Shown: positions 1 to 6,820, counted from the stretch's first letter. The stretch is DNA of 10,790 nt from CAYVMN01 sp964452575 (GCA_964452575.1 CAYVMN010000157.1:1-10790), one strand, 5' to 3'. Made by a program: numbers and translations. Notes: generated by a model from the sequence alone, not told the origin.

Positions 1-154
1 ATGCGCTTTTTTTGTATTTATTTCAGATAATTAAACCTTTGTGGATGGACACTACTATAAAATAGGGTCGATTTCCTGGGGCTAGGGCATTATCGTGCTA
101 TCCTCGGCATTGAAGATCATATTTCAAGACACGCGGCAGTGCAAATGGAAAAGG

Positions 155-184
155 TTGTACTGAAACGTGTCTGTGGGCTATAAG
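155..184 (+). promoter_or_regulatory. candidate sigma-70 promoter of pdxA-uvrA
   Basis: A -35-like TTGTAC (155-160) is followed after 18 bases by TATAAG (179-184), five of six matches to the -10 consensus. Transcription would start near 191, leaving a leader of about 35 bases before the pdxA start. The -35 box is weak (TTG only), so this is a moderate guess. A second AT-rich TATAAA at 56-61 has no partner -35 box. Confidence 0.35.
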
Positions 185-212
185 GGGAAATCACCTGGAC
201 AACCATCATTAG

Positions 213-218
213 TGAGGT
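213..218 (+). promoter_or_regulatory. ribosome binding site fixing the TTG start of pdxA
   Basis: TGAGGT lies seven bases before the TTG at 226. It supports this rare start codon. The first in-frame ATG would be codon 11 (256-258), inside the conserved GITMGDPAG motif, so starting there would cut into the fold. Confidence 0.6.
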
Positions 219-225
219 ACCAGTC

Positions 226-1233
226 TTGATAGATCTTCCATTTGTAGGGATCACCATGGGGGATCCAGCAGGCGTGGGGCCGGAGATTATTGTAAAGGCC
301 CTGGCTGACAGCACCCTTTATGCCTCTTGCAGGCCAGTGGTGTTGGGAGACGAGGAGGCCCTGTCTTCTGCCATCAGGAGGCTCAAGAAGGAGCTTTCGT
401 TGCACATGATCAAGAAACCCCTTGAGGCCGGTTCGGTTTCAGGAGAGATAGATCTGATTGCGCTCTCGAAGTTGCGACAGAGTGATATCGAGCCAGGTAA
501 GCCTACAGTCCAGGGCGGTAAGGCAATGGTGCACTATGTCGTCCGGGCCGTTGAGATGTGTCAGAGGGGGGAGCTTGGGGCCATGGTGACATGTCCCATC
601 AGCAAGGCCCTGATGCATCGGGCAGGACACCATTACGAAGGACACACAGAGCTCATAGCAAAACTCACCTGTACCCCGGACCATGTGATGATGCTGGCAG
701 GGCCGAGGTTGCGAGTCTCGCTGGTGACCATTCACTGTCCGCTCAAAGACGTCCCTTCGCGTCTGGATGTTGGCCTGGTCCACCGGACGATAGCAGTAAC
801 GGCCAGGGCCCTCCAGAGAGACCTGGGTTTGGAAAGGCCTCGCCTCGCCGTGGCAGCACTGAATCCCCACGCAGGTGAGTCAGGCCTCTTTGGCATAGAA
901 GATGAAAAGATCATCAGACCAGCCGTCCAAATGGCCAGGGATGAGGGCTACGTGGTGGCGGGACCATTGCCTTCGGACACGGTCTTTTATAGGGCAGCCA
1001 ACGGCCAATTTGAGGCAGTGGTGGCGATGTATCACGATCAGGGTCTGATACCCCTGAAGCTCCTCCATTTCTCCGACGCGATTAATGTTACACTGGGCCT
1101 TCCCATAATAAGGACCTCTGTAGACCACGGGACGGCCTACGATATTGCAGGGACTGGAAAGGCCGACCCTTCAAGCCTTAAGGCTGCTATCAGGATGGCG
1201 GCTACTATGGTCAAGAACAGAAGTGGTGAATGA
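226..1233 (+). CDS. pdxA: 4-hydroxythreonine-4-phosphate dehydrogenase PdxA
   Basis: PdxA oxidises 4-phosphohydroxy-L-threonine with NAD(P). The product is condensed by PdxJ in the DXP-dependent route to pyridoxal 5'-phosphate. It is a cytosolic, metal-dependent dimer. The 335-residue protein matches the usual length of about 330. The N-terminal GITMGDPAGVGPE motif (8-20) is intact. The three expected metal ligands are visible: His170 (in VTIHCPL), His215 (in NPHAGE) and His270 (in MYHDQG). GHTE (139-142) and the C-terminal SVDHGTAYDIAGTG stretch (298-311) are family hallmarks. The start is TTG, chosen because of the ribosome binding site just upstream and the position of the first motif. The stop overlaps the uvrA start (ATGA), so the two genes are probably co-transcribed and translationally coupled, although their pathways are unrelated. 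No sign of damage. Confidence 0.96.
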   Translation: MIDLPFVGITMGDPAGVGPEIIVKALADSTLYASCRPVVLGDEEALSSAIRRLKKELSLHMIKKPLEAGSVSGEIDLIALSKLRQSDIEPGKPTVQGGKAMVHYVVRAVEMCQRGELGAMVTCPISKALMHRAGHHYEGHTELIAKLTCTPDHVMMLAGPRLRVSLVTIHCPLKDVPSRLDVGLVHRTIAVTARALQRDLGLERPRLAVAALNPHAGESGLFGIEDEKIIRPAVQMARDEGYVVAGPLPSDTVFYRAANGQFEAVVAMYHDQGLIPLKLLHFSDAINVTLGLPIIRTSVDHGTAYDIAGTGKADPSSLKAAIRMAATMVKNRSGE

Positions 1234-4055
1234 ATTCTATGCCGACCGAATACATCAAGATCAGGGGCGCCAGGCAGCACAACCTCAAGGATATCTCTCT
1301 GGACATCCCAAGGAATAATCTGATTGTCATCACCGGATTGTCCGGTTCTGGCAAGTCCTCCCTTGCCTTTGATACCATCTATGCAGAAGGCCAAAGGAGA
1401 TATGTGGAGTCCCTCTCGGCCTATGCACGGCAGTTTCTCGAGCGGATGGAAAAACCAGAGGTGGAATCTGTTGAGGGACTTTCTCCTGCCATATCAATAG
1501 AGCAGAGGACCTCAAGTAGGAATCCTAGGTCCACGGTAGGAACAGTCACCGAGATATACGACTATCTGAGGATACTCTTTGCCAGGGTTGGCCAACCCTA
1601 TTGCCCGGAGTGTGACCTGCCAATCAGCTCGCAGACCGCCCAGCAGATCGTGGATCGGGTTATGGGGCTGGAGGAGGGAACGAAGGTACAGATCCTGGCC
1701 CCCCTTGTGGCTGGACGGAAAGGGGAGCATATCCAGCTGCTTGACCGTCTCAGAAAGGATGGGTTTACCCGTATAAAGGCAGATGGGGAGATCAGGCTCC
1801 TAGAGGAGGATATTGTTCTTGAGAAAAACAAGAAGCACGACATCAGCGTGGTAGTGGACAGACTAATCATCAAGAAAGATATCCAGAGGCGTCTGACAGA
1901 CTCCATGGAATTGACCCTGTACCTTTCTGAAGGCAAGGCTGTCTTAGAGATCATGGGATCTGGAGAGGTCTTTTTCAGCCAAGTGGCGGCATGCCCCAGG
2001 TGTGGCATGAGCATTCCTGAACTGACCCCGCAGATGTTCTCCTTCAATAACCCCCAGGGTGCTTGCGCGGATTGTAGCGGCCTGGGCACCAAGCGCTATC
2101 TTGATCCGGATCTCATCGTTTCAAACCCCAACCTCTCTTTGAGGGAAGGCGCTATTGCCCCTTGGGCCAACAGACACTCTGTCTATTTTCAGCAGATGTT
2201 GGACTCCCTGTGTCGGCACTATGGGGTGGATGTCTACAGCCCATTCAGGGGTCTTCCGAGAGAGGTCCAAGAGGCCTTCCTTTACGGATCCGGGAAAGAG
2301 GAGATTTCCTTTTACTTTGAGAAAGATGACAGGAGGTATTCCTACGTTCGCCCCTTTGAGGGGGTAATTCCCAACCTTGAAAGGCGCTATCATGGGACGG
2401 GGTCCTACCAGGTTCGTTACGAGATCGAAGACTATATGAGTATCAGACCCTGTCCCTCCTGTGAAGGTGCCAGGCTGAAGCCTGCCAGCCTGGCTGTGAG
2501 GGTGGGAGGGAAGGCTATCCACGAGATTACTGCCCTATCAGTTGAAAAGGCCTACGGGTTTTTTCAGGGTTTAGAGCTGGGAGCAAAGGAGAAAAAGATT
2601 GCCCAAAGGGTCCTCAAGGAGATCAAGGACCGCCTCGGATTCCTCAAGAGTGTAGGGCTAGATTACCTGACTCTCGATCGCTCTTCCGTGACCCTGTCAG
2701 GGGGTGAGGACCAAAGGATCAGGCTGGCCACTCAGATCAGTTCGGGACTGGCCGGAGTGCTTTATGTCCTTGATGAGCCGAGCATAGGCCTCCACCAGAG
2801 GGACAACCTGCGGCTTCTTGACAACTTAAGACATCTTAGGGATCTGGGAAACACGGTCTTGGTGGTGGAGCATGACCCTGAGACCATTTTGTCGGCCGAC
2901 CACGTGATTGATATGGGGCCGGGGGCAGGCCTTAAGGGGGGACATGTGGTGTTCCAGGGGACACCAGAAGAGCTGAAGGAAAATCAGGAATCGCTGACAG
3001 GCCAGTATCTGTCAGGGAAGAGGAGGATTCCGGTGCCCTTGTCGAGGAGGAACAGTAACGGGAAGGCCATTGTGATTGAGGGCGCAAAGGAGAATAACCT
3101 CAAGGATATCTCCATTCAAATCCCCCTCGGCACCTTTACCTGCATAACGGGTGTCTCCGGTTCCGGGAAGAGCAGCCTGATCAACGGCATTCTTTACCCC
3201 GCCCTTTGCCTGAAACTATACGGTTCCAGGACAAAGGTGGGTCCGGTGAGATCCATCAAGGGCATTCACTATGTGGACAAGGTGATCAGCATCGACCAAA
3301 GTCCCATAGGTAAGACGCCCCGCTCCAATCCAGCCACCTATACCGGGGCCTTCACGTATATCCGTGAACTATTTTCCATGCTGCCCGAATCGAGGGCCAG
3401 GGGGTACAAGCAAGGGAGGTTTAGCTTTAATGTAAAAGGGGGAAGGTGTGAGACCTGCAGAGGGGATGGCATCATAAAGATTGAGATGCATTTTCTCCCA
3501 GACGTCTATGTCAAGTGCGAGTCATGCAAGGGACTCCGTTATAATCGCGATACCCTGGAGATCAGATACAAGGGATATACCATTTCGGATGTACTGGATA
3601 TGACAGTGAACCAGGCCTTTGCATTTTTTGGAAATATCCCGAACGTCAAGAACAGACTAAATGCCCTTGTGGATGTGGGACTTGGCTATATCAAACTGGG
3701 GCAGCAGGCCACCACGCTTTCAGGCGGGGAGGCGCAGAGGGTAAAGCTGGCCAAAGAGCTCGGCAAGAGGGGCACTGGAAGAACTCTATACCTGCTTGAT
3801 GAGCCTACCACAGGGCTCCATTTAGCCGATATCCAAAAACTTCTGGAGGTGTTGAATTTCCTGGTTGAGCTAAAGAACACCGTTGTGGTTATCGAGCACA
3901 ATCTGGAAGTAATAAAGACGGCTGATCATGTTATAGATCTTGGCCCTGAGGGGGGAGAAAAGGGAGGGTACGTCGTCGGGACAGGGACCCCTGAAGAGAT
4001 TGCAGAGATAAAGGAATCATACACGGGCCTGTTTCTCAAGAAAATCCTCTCTTAG
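1230..4055 (+). CDS. uvrA: excinuclease ABC subunit A (UvrA)
   Basis: UvrA is the damage-recognition ATPase of nucleotide excision repair. It scans DNA with UvrB and hands over the lesion. The 941-residue length equals that of the E. coli protein. Both ABC modules are complete. Module 1 has Walker A GLSGSGKS (36-43), signature LSGGE (489-493) and Walker B VLDEP (513-517). Module 2 has Walker A GVSGSGKS (641-648), signature LSGGE (830-834) and LLDEP (855-859). Zinc modules are seen as Cys255/258 with Cys279/282 and Cys740/743 with Cys763/766, plus a CPSC pair at 408-411. One oddity is Asp494 directly after the first LSGGE, where Ala is usual. The ATG at 1230 overlaps the pdxA stop; a second ATG at 1239 would give a protein three residues shorter and is equally plausible. 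The 3' end overlaps rex by 20 bases. Confidence 0.98.
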   Translation: MNSMPTEYIKIRGARQHNLKDISLDIPRNNLIVITGLSGSGKSSLAFDTIYAEGQRRYVESLSAYARQFLERMEKPEVESVEGLSPAISIEQRTSSRNPRSTVGTVTEIYDYLRILFARVGQPYCPECDLPISSQTAQQIVDRVMGLEEGTKVQILAPLVAGRKGEHIQLLDRLRKDGFTRIKADGEIRLLEEDIVLEKNKKHDISVVVDRLIIKKDIQRRLTDSMELTLYLSEGKAVLEIMGSGEVFFSQVAACPRCGMSIPELTPQMFSFNNPQGACADCSGLGTKRYLDPDLIVSNPNLSLREGAIAPWANRHSVYFQQMLDSLCRHYGVDVYSPFRGLPREVQEAFLYGSGKEEISFYFEKDDRRYSYVRPFEGVIPNLERRYHGTGSYQVRYEIEDYMSIRPCPSCEGARLKPASLAVRVGGKAIHEITALSVEKAYGFFQGLELGAKEKKIAQRVLKEIKDRLGFLKSVGLDYLTLDRSSVTLSGGEDQRIRLATQISSGLAGVLYVLDEPSIGLHQRDNLRLLDNLRHLRDLGNTVLVVEHDPETILSADHVIDMGPGAGLKGGHVVFQGTPEELKENQESLTGQYLSGKRRIPVPLSRRNSNGKAIVIEGAKENNLKDISIQIPLGTFTCITGVSGSGKSSLINGILYPALCLKLYGSRTKVGPVRSIKGIHYVDKVISIDQSPIGKTPRSNPATYTGAFTYIRELFSMLPESRARGYKQGRFSFNVKGGRCETCRGDGIIKIEMHFLPDVYVKCESCKGLRYNRDTLEIRYKGYTISDVLDMTVNQAFAFFGNIPNVKNRLNALVDVGLGYIKLGQQATTLSGGEAQRVKLAKELGKRGTGRTLYLLDEPTTGLHLADIQKLLEVLNFLVELKNTVVVIEHNLEVIKTADHVIDLGPEGGEKGGYVVGTGTPEEIAEIKESYTGLFLKKILS

Positions 4056-4069
4056 GGAGCTTCTTGAGA
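4034..4069. repeat. hairpin over the convergent uvrA/rex 3' ends
   Basis: TCTCAAGAA (4034-4042) and TTCTTGAGA (4061-4069) are perfect 9-base complementary arms. Between them CTCTC (4047-4051) can pair with GGGAG (4055-4059) with one wobble pair. The structure spans both stop codons. Neither strand has a T-run afterwards, so it is not a classical intrinsic terminator. It may still protect or delimit the two converging transcripts. Confidence 0.5.
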
Positions 4070-4686
4070 TGATAGACCAGGTTCTCAAGTCTTACAGTAA
4101 AATCAACGTTTTCAACCAGACAACACTCCGGGGGCCTCACCTGAACGGGTGCGAAGTTGAGGATGGCCTTAACCCCTGACTCTATGAGGAGATTGCTCAC
4201 CTTCTGTGCCTCAAAAGGCGGGGTCGTGATCACCCCGATCTCGATATGAAGTTCCCTGACCCGTTGTGCGATCTTGGAGGTTGGCTCTATGCTGAGTCCG
4301 CAAGAAAGTCTCCTCCCTACTTTCCTGGGGTCCGAGTCAAAGGCGGCAACGAAGTTGTAGCCCCTTTTTCTGAAGTTCTCATTTTCGACCAGGGCATTGC
4401 CCATGTTGCCCATGCCCACGATGCACAGGGTCAATTCTCGATCGGTTGCCAATATCCTCTTGATTTCCACCAATAGGTCCTGGACATCATATCCTACTCC
4501 CCTGGTACCAAATTCCCCGAAATAGGCCAGATCCTTTCTGACCTGGGCGGGGTTCACGCCACAAAGTTCGGCAAGCCTTACCGATGAGATAACCGGCACA
4601 CCGCTTTCCAACAGGTTCTCCAACGGCCTCGAATAAAGTGCAAGGCGCTCAATGGTGGGGACAGGTATTTTTGATGTCTTGCTCAA
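4036..4686 (-). CDS. rex: redox-sensing transcriptional repressor Rex
   Basis: Rex binds NADH or NAD+ and represses fermentation, respiration and energy genes when NADH is low. From the TTG at 4686 the protein has 216 residues, the normal Rex size. The winged-helix N-terminus includes KIPVPTIERL (6-15) and the very conserved RKDLAYFGEFGTRGVGY (50-66). A Rossmann dinucleotide fold follows, with GMGNMG (91-96) and the acidic Asp117. NFAPV (177-181) is typical of the C-terminal part. A longer reading from GTG at 4719 adds 11 residues, but that start lies inside the Rex operator and the extra residues do not look like family sequence. No clear ribosome binding site precedes either start. The gene follows atpE after a terminator and overlaps uvrA convergently by 20 bases. 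Autoregulation by NADH/NAD+ is likely. Confidence 0.93.
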   Translation of the reverse strand: MSKTSKIPVPTIERLALYSRPLENLLESGVPVISSVRLAELCGVNPAQVRKDLAYFGEFGTRGVGYDVQDLLVEIKRILATDRELTLCIVGMGNMGNALVENENFRKRGYNFVAAFDSDPRKVGRRLSCGLSIEPTSKIAQRVRELHIEIGVITTPPFEAQKVSNLLIESGVKAILNFAPVQVRPPECCLVENVDFTVRLENLVYHLKKLPKRGFS

Positions 4687-4703
4687 AGTAAAAAGGACCA
4701 AAA

Positions 4704-4721
4704 TTGTGAATTTTTGCACAT
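4704..4721. promoter_or_regulatory. Rex operator (ROP box) upstream of rex
   Basis: TTGTGAATTTTTGCACAT matches the 18-base Rex consensus TTGTGAAATATTTCACAA, as I recall it, at 14 positions. These include the whole left half-site and the CACA of the right half. It lies 18 to 35 bases before the TTG start of rex and covers the alternative GTG start, which is the placement expected for autorepression. Confidence 0.7.
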
Positions 4722-4728
4722 GCTGGTC

Positions 4729-4766
4729 CCCAAAAGAAGGCCCCTTAATCAGGGCCCTCTTTTGGG
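4729..4766 (-). terminator. intrinsic terminator after atpE
   Basis: CCCAAAAGA (4729-4737) pairs with TCTTTTGGG (4758-4766), and GGCCC (4739-4743) pairs with GGGCC (4752-4756). This gives a 14-pair stem with one mismatch and an 8-base loop, starting 8 bases after the atpE stop. On the minus strand the GC stem runs into TTCTTTT. The structure is symmetric enough to work in both directions. It separates the F0 cluster from rex. Confidence 0.85.
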
Positions 4767-4773
4767 TCAGTTA

Positions 4774-5139
4774 TTAATGAAATGCCTTCTCGATGATAAT
4801 TCCAAGATCCGGAATCTTGAACACTAGAATAAAACAGATCACCAGGGCATAGATACACAGCGACTCGATCAGAGCCAGGCCGATGATCATGGTGGTCATG
4901 ATCTTTCCGCCTGCCTCGGGGTTTCTGGCAGTCCCTTGGAGAGCGCCATTAATGGCGTTTCCCATTCCAAGGCCCGTTCCCAGGGCTGCTACCCCGATAC
5001 CGAATCCGCAGGCAATGGCGATTCCGAAGAATATCCAAAGACCTGCGGCCTCGACCGTACCCTCACCCGCCAGGGCCATGGAAGCCGTTCCCAATACCAG
5101 CAGCGCTGTGAGAACCCCAATTAACCTCTTCTTGGTCAT
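4774..5139 (-). CDS. atpE: F0F1 ATP synthase subunit c (with signal peptide)
   Basis: Subunit c forms the rotating membrane ring that carries the coupling ion. The 121-residue reading has a cleavable-looking leader (Lys3/4, hydrophobic 6-20, ALA before Gly25). It then shows the c hairpin: glycine-rich helix 1 (about 34-62), polar loop ARNPEAGGK (71-79), and helix 2 (about 82-108) with the ion-carrying Glu92 in ALIES. The leader explains the extra length over the common 75-90 residues. Of the residues that form sodium sites in Ilyobacter-type rings, Ser93 and Tyr97 are kept, but the helix 1 Gln is Met59 and the Thr after the Glu-Ser pair is Leu94. Proton use is therefore more likely. The ribosome binding site AAAGGAGGG is near perfect, which fits the high copy number of c. 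Last gene of the cluster. Confidence 0.96.
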   Translation of the reverse strand: MTKKRLIGVLTALLVLGTASMALAGEGTVEAAGLWIFFGIAIACGFGIGVAALGTGLGMGNAINGALQGTARNPEAGGKIMTTMIIGLALIESLCIYALVICFILVFKIPDLGIIIEKAFH

Positions 5140-5229
5140 GTGTCCCTCCTTTCTTGTTTAGTATTCACGGCCTTCTTCCAATAACTCCTATTTAAACAAA
5201 TATCGGCAGGCCCTCAAAACAACTGCCCT

Positions 5230-5919
5230 CTAATGGGCCTCTTCCATTGCACCGACAAAATAGATGATCGAAAGCAGCATAAAGACAAGGGCCTGAATTA
5301 CACTTACCAGGATACCTAGGAACAGGATGGGAAGGGGGGCCAGGTACATGCCTGCCAGCATAAAAAGGATTCCGAGGACAGCCTCTTTTCCAAAGATATT
5401 GCCAAAAAGCCGTATACTGAGTGACATGATACGGGCAAGATGTCCTATGACTTCTATAGGAAACATCAGAGGCGCCAACCACCAGACCGGCCCCAGAAAG
5501 TGCTTAATATACTTGGCACCGTGGAACTTGAATCCGATGATATGGGTGTAAACAAAGGTGCATATGGCCATGGACAGAGTAGTATTGAGGTTGGCAGTGG
5601 GAGAATAGAAGCCGGGTACAAGTCCGATCAGATTACAAATTAGGATATAAAGAAAGATGGTGGCTATGAAGGGGAAGAAGAATCTACCTTCTGGGCCTGT
5701 GATATCAACCATGAAATTCTCAAGCCCACCCACGATCATTTCAAGCACATTCTGTCGCTTGTCCGGAATCAGCTTGATACCCCTGGTCAAGATCAAGGCA
5801 CTTATGACGATGATAAGCCCCACTAGCCAAGAGTGCAACACATGAAGGTGTACGTGGAAAAAATCCTCAAGCCCCAGGGCTGAACCGAACTCGCTGATGA
5901 AGAAGTAGTGGTATCCCAT
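5230..5919 (-). CDS. atpB: F0F1 ATP synthase subunit a
   Basis: Subunit a is the stator channel that passes ions to and from the c ring in the membrane. The 229-residue protein has five or six hydrophobic segments. It contains the essential arginine Arg170 in LSIRLFGN (167-174), preceded by PIEVIGHLARIMS (154-166), and the conserved Gln209 in the last helix (VIQALVFMLLSIIYF, 207-221). PTANLNTTLS (107-116) is also typical. The ATG at 5919 has GGAGG 11 bases upstream, a slightly long spacing. It starts three bases after the atpI-like stop, so the genes are translationally linked. A 90-base gap, with the strong atpE ribosome binding site at its end, separates it from atpE. Confidence 0.96.
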   Translation of the reverse strand: MGYHYFFISEFGSALGLEDFFHVHLHVLHSWLVGLIIVISALILTRGIKLIPDKRQNVLEMIVGGLENFMVDITGPEGRFFFPFIATIFLYILICNLIGLVPGFYSPTANLNTTLSMAICTFVYTHIIGFKFHGAKYIKHFLGPVWWLAPLMFPIEVIGHLARIMSLSIRLFGNIFGKEAVLGILFMLAGMYLAPLPILFLGILVSVIQALVFMLLSIIYFVGAMEEAH

Positions 5920-5922
5920 AAC

Positions 5923-6312
5923 CTATGTTGCCTCCCCGGAAGATGTTTTCAAGATCATGTGGATTCCAAGGCACACTATACCGACGACCACTGTGGAAAG
6001 GCCAATGGCCAAGCCCACAGGATCAACCCACTGTTGCCTGATGAGGGCAAAGATAAGAAACCCCATTATTGTAATCCGAAGATAATACTTTGCAATAATG
6101 GATGCCTTCCTTGCTTGCAAGGCTCCATCAGGGGAAAAACCGGCAAGCACGGTATGTTGAAGCACACTAAAGTTGGCAATAACAATCAAACCCCCCAGGA
6201 TTATACCCAGAGTAAAGGCATGCCCCATGAATAGGAGACTGATAGAAGCCAGGACAAAGAGGATGATCCAGTTAAAGGTCCTGAGCACCCTGGAGAGTTT
6301 TTTCCACTCCAT
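5923..6312 (-). CDS. atpI: ATP synthase subunit I-like membrane protein
   Basis: A 129-residue protein with four predicted membrane helices (about 13-29, 33-51, 75-91 and 99-120), placed between atpZ and atpB. Size, topology and position match the ATP synthase I chain family. That family is encoded at the head of atp operons and is thought to help assembly of the c ring or magnesium supply; it is not part of the finished enzyme. No catalytic motif is expected or seen. The family has weak sequence conservation, so the name rests largely on the gene order. The ATG overlaps the atpZ stop by one base (TGATG), which points to translational coupling. Confidence 0.85.
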   Translation of the reverse strand: MEWKKLSRVLRTFNWIILFVLASISLLFMGHAFTLGIILGGLIVIANFSVLQHTVLAGFSPDGALQARKASIIAKYYLRITIMGFLIFALIRQQWVDPVGLAIGLSTVVVGIVCLGIHMILKTSSGEAT

Positions 6313-6530
6313 CAGAATCTATCCGCCTTTTTATACAGTTTGTAAAGGTTTCTAAACGCGGCAACGATGCCTAAACCCAAGAAGATAAAGAAGAGCCATG
6401 GCTTGGTGTCAAGCCATTTGTCCAGGTAATAGCCCATAAGGGCCCCCAGTGCAATAGACAAGGCCATGGTCATGCCGATACTGCTGAGAAAGCCAAGGTC
6501 CTTTATGGTCTTCTTGAGGTCTTTGTCCAT
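6312..6530 (-). CDS. atpZ: AtpZ/AtpI family ATP synthase accessory protein
   Basis: A 72-residue protein with two membrane helices (about 13-35 and 45-62). LGALMGYYLDKWLDTKPW (28-45) followed by a glycine-containing second helix and FRNLYKLYKK (59-68) fits the short AtpZ family found as the first gene of many atp operons. Proposed roles are magnesium or calcium transport or help in c-ring assembly. The ATG at 6530 gives the normal N-terminus but has no ribosome binding site close by; the nearest purine-rich run lies about 25 bases upstream. A tiny open frame (6561 down to 6529) ends on TGA overlapping this ATG, which could supply coupling. First gene of the cluster. Confidence 0.85.
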   Translation of the reverse strand: MDKDLKKTIKDLGFLSSIGMTMALSIALGALMGYYLDKWLDTKPWLFFIFLGLGIVAAFRNLYKLYKKADRF

Positions 6531-6568
6531 CAGGCGTAGCCAAGGCCCGCGGCCTCCCCCATTTGGGG

Positions 6569-6596
6569 AAAAACCGGCCTGTCTCTACCACAGGCC
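6569..6596 (-). terminator. terminator-like hairpin in the atp leader (possible attenuator)
   Basis: On the minus strand GGCCTGT (6596-6590), a 7-base loop and ACAGGCC (6582-6576) form a perfect 7-pair stem. It is followed by GG and five T (6573-6569). A second small hairpin, CCCC-AAAT-GGGG (6557-6568), lies directly after. The hairpin sits between the predicted atp promoter and atpZ, so it would stop or attenuate transcription into the cluster. Confidence 0.55.
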
Positions 6597-6654
6597 TTCA
6601 GGGAAAGTCAATCAATTTTGTGCCCCTTAACGATCTTTCATGGGCCTAATATAC

Positions 6655-6684
6655 AGAATAACTGGAATTAGGGATTCGTGTCAA
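6655..6684 (-). promoter_or_regulatory. sigma-70 promoter of the F0 cluster
   Basis: A perfect -35 TTGACA (6684-6679) is followed by an 18-base spacer and TATTCT (6660-6655), four of six matches. Transcription would start near 6648, leaving a leader of about 118 bases before atpZ. Confidence 0.6.
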
Positions 6685-6696
6685 CTTTTAGAGGCC

Positions 6697-6721
6697 TTAG
6701 TTGGTCTCACATACCAACTAA
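6697..6721. repeat. perfect inverted repeat upstream of the atp promoter
   Basis: TTAGTTGGT (6697-6705) and ACCAACTAA (6713-6721) are exact complements with a 7-base loop. The repeat begins 12 bases upstream of the -35 box. There is no T-run after it, so it resembles an activator or repressor site more than a terminator. Confidence 0.6.
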
Positions 6722-6780
6722 GAAAAGGCAGATCTTATATTCCAGGTCCATTAAGTGCCTTGGGGGTGGGATTTGAAGAC

Positions 6781-6820
6781 TAAATAGCCCCCACCAGGAA
6801 ACGCTGCTCCGAGCGGGGGC
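6781..6820 (-). terminator. terminator after the HU gene
   Basis: On the minus strand GCCCCC (6820-6815) pairs with GGGGGC (6792-6787), with further pairs inside the loop. It is followed by TATTTA. The stem begins 25 bases after the HU stop. The T-run is short, so termination may be partial. Confidence 0.5.

Noticed and set aside
61..183. A 40-codon plus-strand frame (GHYRAILGIEDHIS, then RHAAVQMEKVVLKR) ahead of pdxA.
   Set aside because: It follows an in-frame TAA at 58-60 and has no usable early start codon; the only ATG gives 12 residues. I do not recognise it. It could be a gene tail after a frameshift, but that cannot be supported.
439..870. A 143-residue minus-strand open frame inside pdxA, and similar frames inside uvrA and atpB.
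   Set aside because: They are antisense or out-of-frame shadows of strongly conserved genes, without ribosome binding sites or family motifs.
4717..4719. GTG start for rex, giving 227 residues.
   Set aside because: It lies within the Rex operator, and the added MQKFTILVLFT does not resemble Rex N-termini. Kept only as an alternative.
6614..6633. A Rex-like site in the atp promoter region (TTGTG, CCCC, TTAACGA).
   Set aside because: The half-sites are two bases too close for the 18-base Rex consensus and only one half matches well.
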